DNA of 64,000 nt, taken from Catenaria anguillulae PL171 (Eukaryota; Blastocladiomycota; Blastocladiomycetes; Blastocladiales; Catenariaceae). Made by a program: the position numbers and the translations under genes. Shown in pieces: positions 55,901-64,000 of this stretch; the first letter of the stretch is position 1; the number at the start of each line of letters is the position of its first letter. The stretch lies in contig MCFL01000005.1 of the NCBI GenBank assembly GCA_002102555.1, positions 186,001 to 250,000 of the forward strand. Direction: 5' to 3'. The notes under the pieces are model-generated. The model made no database searches. It was not told the DNA's origin and saw only the letters and a program-made list of their open reading frames with translations.

Positions 55901-58104
55901 CCCGTTTGGTACGGCCGCTGGCAACACAATCCGAGTCCCCGTTGCACCGGAAGCAATCTCAACCTTTGTCATTGCAATTTGCGGCGACAAGGTGTTGCCG
56001 ACCAGCCCAACTTGCAACATACTCGACGGTGTGACTGCCGCGTCCTCTCCAACCAACCGAAAACTCCGCATGGTCTTTGGCGTCACCACACACACATATC
56101 CAGCAGAGTCCACCGCATCGTCCATTTCGGGCCGGTACGACACGCGGAACACATGTGTGGATTTGGGCGCGAGTTCAGCGGCAGCCGGCTCAATTAGAAA
56201 CGCGGGCGATGCCGTCGATGTGAGCCAGGTGCAAATGACTTTGGTATGCGAGTGGTTGGTCAGCGTGAGTGTGCGCGGCTCAATGTAACGGTACCGTGTG
56301 CACGCCCCAAAATCAATGGATGCGAGGTCGAGCGAGGCAAACGGCGTGGATTGAAGTGTTGCGAGCACGTCGTCTGAGGGCATATCGGTTGGAGACGTCC
56401 AGCTGAGCAGGCCAGTGGATGGCGCAACGGTGAGAGTACCGAGCTTGATGAGCTACACATGCCCTCGATATTTGGGTCAGATTGGCTTATCAGGGATGAA
56501 GGGCAGACGATGGACGTACATGTTCAACTTGCTCGGGTCCGTGCAAGCCCAACCCAATTCCGCGGCGATGCCGGTACTGCTCCAAATGTCTCAACTCGAG
56601 CGACGGCGGCCGTTGCGTTTCCGTGTACCCGGTCCCCACCAAGTCCAGTACCTACGCATGCTCAATCTTGTCAGTACGAGCACACAGATAAACAAAGAGA
56701 ATATCAGACGTACAAATTCCTCTCCATTTTCCACCTTGCCTCTCACTTCGCGATGATACACGCCAGCGGCCATGGGCTCAAACCGCACCGTGACGGCCAC
56801 ACTTGCCCTGGGCTCCACAGTCAGGACCCCAACCAAAGCACCCGCTTGGGCGGCCTTTTCCTTGTCTGCCACCACCATGGAGAACACGGGCGACATTTTT
56901 GTTATGCCATCGAGCTGGACAATAGCGGGGACTTGGGACGTGTTTTCCAAGTGAACGACGCGATTCACGGGCTCGGATCCAATCAAAACATCCCCAAAGG
57001 CGACTGCCGAGGGCGATAACGAGACAGAGACCAGTGGGACGGTCGCGGTGAATGTGAGCCGGATGGGCGTCAACATGCCGGGCACTCGAGCTGCCAAGGG
57101 TCGAGAGGCGTGTGCCGGGCTGGGTGGGTGAAATGTGGCTTGAATGTCCATTGTGCCGCCCATGGGCTCGAGAGTACCCGAGGTGGCGGACAAGGTGATG
57201 GGCAAAGAGGATGTTGAAGACGAAGAAGTCGATGCTAGGAGAGGGCGAAGTGTAAATGAGGTACGGACCATGGATGGGTTGACCAGCTGAAACGTCAGTT
57301 GCGTTTTTGGCCAATGGGGCACGTCCCAAGTTTGATACTTGCCAGCCTCCGTGTTGGGTCCTTGGGCAGTGTGGCATAGACGTGGGCATATTTCCCCACG
57401 CCACACAGAGTGAGCGGTGCACGACCGCCCGCCGTGTCGTTGCCGTAGGTGCAGACCAAGGTGGATTGGAAAGCACCGGCAGTGCCGGGTGCAAAAAGGA
57501 CGGTGACGGTTGTTGTTTCGTTGGGCATGACGTGCCCCGATTGCGGCTCGATGCGAAAGGGTGCGCCATCGGGGATTTGCCATTGGAACGAGGATAGGAC
57601 GTCGCCCGAATTGGCAACGGTGATGGTTTGCTGCGCGATTTGGTTGACGGAGCACAGTCCAAAATCAACCACTTCGGGAAACTCGAGCCTGGTTTGGGGC
57701 AAAGGAGCAATGATGGGAAGGACAAATGAGCCGAGCGAGGTGGTGACGCTCAGCACGTCCTTGTAGGCTTGATTTGCCGAGAAGGGGCGGAAAGTGATGG
57801 GAATGGATGTGGCCATACCAGCCGACAGAATGATTTGTTCAGGAAAGTTGAGAAAGAAGACTTTAGATTTTGGCAGGCGGTAGCGCAGCTTGAGGGTGCG
57901 GGTGGTGGCGTTCTTCAGGGTGATGATAGCCGAGTACTCACGCAGGGGCTGCCACTTGGCAAAGATGATCTTGTCCTGGCAGTCAATTCCCGAGAGCAGC
58001 TTGCGTTGGGAGCGTGTCATGGTATGCTTGTTTTTGTCGGCAGTGGTGGCGAGGCCACCGTGACCCAGAGCAAGGGCGGAAGAGGGATGGGTGATTGCAG
58101 GCAT
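52944..58104 (-). CDS. CFAP65: CFAP65-like axonemal protein with ASH/MSP repeats
   Basis: Start ATG at 58104 (MPAITHPSSALALGHGG). The protein is a chain of immunoglobulin-like ASH (ASPM-SPD2-Hydin) domains, visible as repeated strands such as TLKLRYRLPKSKVFFLNFPE, PITFRPFSANQAYKDVL, LEFPEVVDFGLCSVNQIAQQTI, HVMPNETTTVTVLFAPG, VAFGDVLIGSEPVNRVVHLEN, ASVAVTVRFEPMAAGVYHREV, DFGACTRYRYIEPRTLTLTN. The first domain and IKLGTCPIGQKRN resemble CFAP65 (CCDC108) best, including an RPPSLEL...YR block after a 62-bp intron (56652-56713). A further intron is 53521-53579 or close, leading to LQNEVANHRAQH and a Gly/Ser-rich end. Several frame changes occur. CFAP65 is a central-pair/acrosome-flagellum protein; its presence implies a motile flagellated stage. 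CFAP47 or DLEC1 are the main alternatives. Confidence 0.68.
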
Positions 58105-58566
58105 AGTGTGCTGTAGAGTTGATTGCTCTTGCTGTCATTTCGTATCAGTTGTATTAATTTCAGTGCTCCCGCTCCCAGTCAGCAGCATGGCAGTCGACTC
58201 GGATGAATGAATAATGGGATGGGAACAACTTTAAACGCGTTGGCCGCCGTGGGTGAGACGCGTCCCGCCGATCTCTTTGCTGCCGATCCGCTCAATCAGT
58301 GAGAATAGAAATTGCACCATTGCATAACACGATTTATCACTTCAATGAGTCTCGCCAGCACACATGACAATATTAATAAACTCGACGCAATCTCTCTTCT
58401 TGCCCGATAAGTATCGACGCAATACACTTCTCCGTTAACCTTCTCGACTGGACTGCGCCCGCCCCGGCCCCTCGTCGCACGGCCTCTCACTCTACTCTGT
58501 GATCCCTCGCCAAACCAAAAAAACAACAGTCGAAGAAAAGTGACTCACTCAGATCAATCATTAACA
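58105..58566. promoter_or_regulatory. Shared divergent promoter interval, CFAP65 / BRCA2
   Basis: 462 bp between divergent starts, markedly AT-richer than the genes. It includes TGACAATATTAATAAACT near 58365. No specific binding site can be assigned. Confidence 0.35.
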
Positions 58567-61500
58567 ATGGACAGTCCACTCGACCAGGTCCCGCTTGATC
58601 TCCAAGTGGATCATGATCAGCCGTCCATGCCCAAGTGCGCTTGGGATCGGCCACGCCGGCCATGGAGCGGACGCCGCCGTCCAGCTCGAGCGCCATTTGG
58701 GCCCACACCCACTCGCAGCCCATCTCTCCTCCGCCCTTTAGCATGACCCTGCTCTCGGAACAGTCAGAAGCCCCCTTCCGCTGGTCGCCCTCGTACGAAA
58801 CGCCCATTGCTGCACGCTCACACCGCTCGCAACCCACCCCGGCCACCACGGCCGCCACCATGCCTCTCCACTCCTCCTCGAGCGTCCGTCAGCTCCAACC
58901 AGAGCGTACGACCGGCATTCCGCTCTCTTCGCCCATCAATGGCCACCAGCAAACCGTCCACCTTCCACGCCACTCGTCGGGTCATTTGCGCGCACTCAAC
59001 GACTCGTCGACCGACTCTCCGCCTCTCAACCTCAACGAGTCCCTACTCAACCACCACCACTCGTCGCCCGGACCGATCCTCACCTCACCCAGCGGCCTTC
59101 CCTCCACCTTGCCTCCCGAACTTGCCCAATCACGTCACATCACCACCCCACGACTGCCACTCCCTTCTCCCTGGCCAGCGCGCACTGTGCGCATGCCCAC
59201 GCTTGCACGCTCATTCTCCATGTCTGCCTCGGACGCCGATAGCCAATCGAGCCTTTTCCGCGCCTCTACCTCTGCTGCATCCGTCGCCCCCGCCCCCGAT
59301 TCCGCATCCTCCACGTCGTCATCCTCGGTCAACCCGTCCACCCGTGACTCGCACCAGCACCACTGGGCCACAAAGGACACGCCCTCCCGCATGCCTAGAC
59401 GCAACCGCCAACAACCGGGGGCCACTGCGGCCGCCAGGGCAATCAGCAGAGCCCATTCCATGCCCACCACGTTGGACTCGCCTACGGCTGCAACACACGC
59501 TGGATCGTCGCCCTTGCTTTGTGCAGATTCACCTCTTGTTGGCCGTGCCGCGCGTGCTGGTAACACGAGTTCCATTTCAAGTTCGGCCGCCAGTTTGGTG
59601 CTAACCTTGCCTTCCAACGCCACCGACTCGGCATCCTCGTCATTGTCAACGTCATCGTTCAATGAGTCAACATGTTCAACGTGCCTCAGCCTCAATACGG
59701 GTTCCGCCACCCGGCAGTCCGTGTGCACGTGCCAGCTGCTCGGAAATTCCAACCCATCACTCGCTCTTCCGTCCAACGCGTCCATGTCAATGAATCTCAA
59801 GACACCAACAAAGCGGAGACACGAGGCAACGCGCACCCGTCGGCGCCCATCACCAGCGCTGTCGACCATCTCGGGATCCGCCACGGACAGTGGCTCCGCG
59901 ACCGAAGACGATGACGACGACGACCACGATAACGCGCCAACACCCCGGGCAACGCAACTAACGGCATCGTCCACATCGGCCGTTCACTCGCACAGGCACC
60001 GGTCGAAACGCAGCAACACGTCAACAGGTGACATGTCGCCACTGGCTGCGGCCGCTGCGACTGGCGACGCGACCATGAGCGAGGTGCAAGACACGCAAAC
60101 GAGATCCGAGGCTGGCTCGCCATTCACCCTCGCACGGTTTCCCAGCATTTCCGAGTCGTCACTGGATCCCGCAGTCGTTGACACGTGCGCGCTGCTCTCG
60201 CCTCTTGCCTCCTGCACGCTTCCGGGCGGCCTCTCCACATTGGCTTCAACAACTAGCGATTCGCAAAACGTCGCGTCCGCGCTTGCCAACGTGGGCCCAA
60301 CACATTTTCAAGACACAATGCAGGCGTCGGTGGCGGCCGTCGACATGGCCACCACGCCAAACCTCGGGTTTCGGTCAGCTCGGCCGGGTGCAGACCGTAA
60401 GCCCGTTGTGTCGGCCGAGATGGCGGAGAGCGCGCGCGGTTGCTGTTTGATAAGGATTTGGATCGGATGAAGGAGCGGGCTAACAAGGCTGCGACAAGGG
60501 AGAAGAGTCCCGTGATGGACGCGGTGCAGTCCGATCACGCGAGCAAGAGCTGAAGGAAACGGAAAAGGAGGGGGAAATAGCGGCAGTAGGGTTGACCATG
60601 GCATCGCCGTTAATGGATGAGTTTGGCGCCATGGACGATGAGCAGGATTTGGGTAACAAGCACGAGGAGTCCATGCAAGGGTATGCCCTTAAATTGTGCA
60701 TGTGGTGCAACGTCTTTCTCGTCCTCATCACTTGTGTTTGTATTGATCCAGGTTGACGGCAGCCGACGAGGCAAGTGCTCCGGAGCCGGCTCCAACACAC
60801 CCGCGGTCCCCAGACGTGTTTGCCGACATGGACGACGTACCGGCTGGATTTGCCCCAGCCGCCGACTTTGCTTCTGCTGCCGATTTTATTTCAGCTGCCG
60901 GGTTCGTGACTGCCAAGCAAGTGCCTCGTGCACCACTTCCAGTCTCCACGATACAACGCCAGCCATCACCCGAGCTTCTTGCCGAGCTCGATGCAGCGGT
61001 CCCTGAGCAACCCGCTCAACCTACTATCCGAGCGGCCCACTCGCCCGACCCTTTTGCTGACGACGACCAAGGCCTCGAGGAATGCAACCAGCAATCATTC
61101 GACACCCCGTCCACATCGAGTGCAACCCACCAGCCCATTGACGCCCCACCACCACCCACGCTCGCCGTCGCGCCCGGTCAATTCACATCTGCCGTGTCGT
61201 TTGCACGCCCCGAAAGCAGAGCCACCGTCGGATTTACTACGGCTAAGGGCAAAGGTAAAGCCAAGGGCGCGTACCGTTTGTCGGAACATGAGGGCAAGCC
61301 TGGGCGATCCGGAGGGGCGGCCGCCGCGCGCGATCCGGCGTACTTGGCCAAGTTGCAGGCCGAGTTGTTGGGCATTACAGGCGATGATATGGCGGCCGAG
61401 TTTGGGTTTGGGAAAAGCGCGGCTGCATTTACATGTGTCGCCGCTGCGGCCCCCACGGTGGGCGGGTTTGGTTCGGCGAGGGTGGGTGGGATCGGGAGCG

Positions 61501-64000
61501 CATCGTCCTCGACCGCCGCGGCTGGCAGTGGTTCATTTGCACCAGTTGCTCGACAGGATCACCCGGAACAAGCGGCTGCCGAACAGTCCAGGAGTGCGTC
61601 ACCGCCGATCGAATCTGTCGGCCAACCAAAGTCCGTCCCCTTTTTCGCCAATGTGGGTGACGCCGTGTTCAAAATTTCCGAGGCGGCAGTGGCGAAGGCC
61701 AAAGAATGGTTTGGGGCCGACCCGGAGGCGCCGAATCAAAGGAGCGAGGGTGGCGCCGCACTCAGTCAAGACGATACGGAAAATGCCCCGCCGCTCCAGC
61801 CCATACAGATGCAAATGCAGCAAGAACAAGCTGACTCATCGACCAAAGCTGCCCAACAACCCCCGCCGGCTGGCACTGGCGTACAATCAGCAGCCGAGTT
61901 TGTGACACCCCGGCGGTTGGGTAGCATCATCTCGCGCACCACTGGAGGCGGGCCGTCGTCAACGTGTCGCTTGCGGCGCCCACGTCGGCCGCAAAGCGCA
62001 CTGGATTCGTGACGCCATTCAAGAGCAAGCCATCGGCACCCGAGCCGCCGCCGACAAGCGAGTTTGCGACACCTGCACGGCCCGCATCAATGGCACCACC
62101 AGCAGCGACGCCGTCCATTGCGGACCTATGCGCCGGCCACTCCCGTCTATTTCAACGCTGGCCATGACCCCTCTCATGACCCCACAATCGCTCCCTCCGT
62201 CGTCAATGACCGTATCTCGGCCGGCGGGTCAGCAACCTTTCAAGACGCCATTGAGGATGCCCCGACAACCGTCGACTTCGGCTGCACCAACGCCCTCAGC
62301 AGCGGGCGGGCGGCGAGTTGTTCCGCAGCCGCAGCCAAAGTCGACTCAGTCCACGCCGAGCACGGCCGGAAAGCAAGGCTCACGCTCGGTCCCTTCCGTG
62401 TTTGATCTCACTTGGCAGCCATCGGTCGTTGGTAAACCCCGTCGGCAACTGCGCGACCTGGGTACACGCAACTTGGGCAATGTGGCGCCGAGCGGAAACG
62501 ATGCGCTTCACTTACTCATTACGTCGTCCTTGGCTGCGGCCACGTTTACCTTCCCCTCGCTCGGCATCAGCGGGTGGGGACCCGCGGATGCTTACGCCGA
62601 AATGGTCCAAGCCGGTGCCGTGCCGCACTTGATTACGCACCGATGGGTGAGGAACCATTACCGGTGGATTGTGTGGAAGCTCGCCGGGTATACTCGTACG
62701 TATGGTGGCAGCGGACAAGGCGAAGAGGATGCTGCCGGAGTCATGGTCCCAAAGCTCTCGCGCGACACGGTCATGCGCCAGCTCAAGTACCGGTACGAGC
62801 GCGAAATTGTGCAGGGTCATCAGTCGGCGCTCAAGCAGATCTTGGAGCGTGACGAGTTGGGGTATCGCCCCGCAGTGTTTTGTGTGGCAAGGGTCGCGGT
62901 CGTCGGATCTGGCACAGCCAACGAGGGTGGTGGGAGTGCATTGCTCGAATTGACGGACGGGTGGTATTCGATCCTGGCCGTGCCCGACGACGTTTTGCTT
63001 TCGGCCGTCCACCGCGGCCGGATCCGCGTCGGGTGCAAGTTGGCCGTGTCCATGGCGCCAATGATCAACAATGCGGACGGCATCGCCGCCGTAGATGCGA
63101 CTCCCGATTGGCCGCCCGTCACGTCCCAGGACATGACGTACGACCCGCTAGATCCGGATCTTTCGGCCACTGCCCCTACCCTCAAACTTTCGTGCAACTC
63201 GACCAAGCTCGCCCGCTGGGACGCCAAGCTTGGGTTCATGGGCGGCCGTCGCACACTTCCCGTGTCGGTGCGCTCGCTTTCGCCCAACGGCAGCGCCTTT
63301 TCGGAAATTGGCGTCCAAGTCTTGCGCGTGTACCCGCTCATGCACATGGAAACGTTTCCCAATGGGGAGCGCGCGTACCGAAACGACCGCGAGGAGGCCG
63401 AGGCCCAGCGGCAGTATGACGCCATGATGCGCCAGCAGCGCGTTTTACCTGATGCACGCCGGATCGCGCGCGCAGAGCAGGTTTCTGACGAGCAGCTGGC
63501 GCAGGTCATTGTTTGGGCAGTGGGAGGATTTGAAAGCAGAGGTGCCTAGGGCGGACGTGGTGGCAGAGTTGGAGCGAGGGCAAGGCAAGTGTCTGAGCGC
63601 GAGTTGCAGGCGGCTAGGAGCAAGTGTCAGAGGAATGTGACGCCGTTTTTCAGGGTGCTTGTTGCGTGCGCACGGCAAGAGACGAGGTGCGAGAAGAAGA
63701 GTGCGTTGGCGATGCGGATCAACAAGATGAGCCCGGGCAAGTCGAGCCGGCGAGGGGACCCGTGTGTGCAGAAAGAGCATTGATTTCCGTCTGGCGGCCG
63801 ACGAGTCGGCGAGGATGGACATCAAGGAGGGTCAGTTTTTCAGGGTACATTCCGTCACACTGTTGATCTCACATTTTTGGGAGCTTTTGTTAAAACGCGC
63901 TCTTTCGTTGATAGATCCTGAATGGCAACGTCACGGGGAAAATCAAGGGCCGGCTCCGAATCACGGCCAACCGCCGAACCGCCTGGATCCCGTACACGCC
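58567..64000 (+). CDS. BRCA2: BRCA2 homologue, 3' truncated by the window
   Basis: Start ATG at 58567 (MDSPLDQVPLDLQ). Roughly 650 disordered Ser/Thr/Pro-rich residues come first. An acidic/charged segment and a 71-bp intron (60681-60751) lead to a region with BRC-like elements: AAGFVTAKQ, VGFTTAKGKGKAK, TGFVTPFKSKP, and FKISEAAVAKAKEWFG. From about 62400 the DNA-binding domain is clear: helical domain (VPHLITHRWVRNHYRWIVWKL), OB1 (LKYRYEREIVQGHQSALKQI, LELTDGWYSILAVPDDVL, STKLARWDAKLGF), then a tower-like helix (LKAEVPRADVVAELERGQGK, SERELQAARSKCQ) and OB2 onset (ISVWRPT). A final intron about 63831-63914 precedes ILNGNVTGKIKGRLRITANR. BRCA2 loads Rad51 on ssDNA. Frame changes: near 58660, 60440, 60530, 61960, 62130, 63515, 63590, 63650. 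Two adjacent genes (split near 60550) cannot be excluded. Confidence 0.82.

Noticed and set aside
4800-63700. Programmed ribosomal frameshifting as an explanation for the frame changes
   Set aside because: The sites share no slippery heptamer or downstream structure, occur in both directions and affect unrelated housekeeping genes.
1-64000. CRISPR arrays, prokaryotic operons, insertion sequences
   Set aside because: The tandem repeats seen have no unique spacers; the genes are intron-bearing eukaryotic genes and no transposase or reverse transcriptase signature was found.

Overview
The window is nuclear DNA from a fungus that most likely makes flagellated zoospores (a chytrid- or Blastocladiomycota-like lineage). 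The evidence is indirect but consistent: GC-rich coding sequence with strong G/C at third positions; many 62-103 bp introns, mostly starting GTACGT, GTATG or GTGCGT and ending CAG or TAG; a fungal chitin-synthase activator (SKT5/CHS4-like); and proteins of motile-cilia organisms, namely a CFAP65-type ASH-repeat axonemal protein and a STIL/Ana2 centriole-duplication factor, which Dikarya lack. Mitochondrial complex I is present (NDUFS6).

Layout. 1-2.8 kb: two tail-to-tail, apparently paralogous low-complexity genes; the complete one encodes a secreted protein with an Asn/Gly minisatellite, a basic RG-repeat block and a Pro/Thr-rich tail. 4.1-8.3 kb: a RING/TRAF-finger protein divergent from the STIL homologue. 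8.4-16.5 kb: U-box cyclophilin PPIL2, RRP12 (90S ribosome biogenesis) and an oxysterol-binding protein. 17.2-20.8 kb: an FHA protein with two PP1-docking motifs, ATP synthase epsilon, and NDUFS6. 21.2-22.8 kb: two unrecognised ORFs. 23.6-28.1 kb: Elg1/ATAD5 clamp unloader and SMYD5. 28.1-30.0 kb: weakly coding. 30.0-37.3 kb: ZNHIT2, a UIM+SAP protein and an ankyrin-like nuclear protein. 37.6-45.5 kb: proteasome ATPase RPT4 and the SKT5-like gene. 47.2-58.1 kb: HOOK dynein adaptor, PKA catalytic subunit and CFAP65. 58.6 kb to the end: a BRCA2 homologue that runs off the window.

Functional themes are centriole/flagellum and microtubule transport (STIL, CFAP65, HOOK), genome maintenance (Elg1, BRCA2, perhaps the UIM/SAP protein), RNP and ribosome assembly (RRP12, ZNHIT2, PPIL2) and mitochondrial energy metabolism. 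Genes are mostly arranged in divergent and convergent pairs; no operon-like organisation is visible and I could not identify tRNA or rRNA genes.

Caveat for every coordinate: most long genes change reading frame by a single base one or more times, in places where the protein family clearly continues. Both missing and extra bases occur and no slippery motif is shared, so uncorrected sequencing errors are the likeliest explanation. I annotate each such locus as one gene and name the approximate break. Splice sites are inferred by reading-frame continuity and GT-AG rules.
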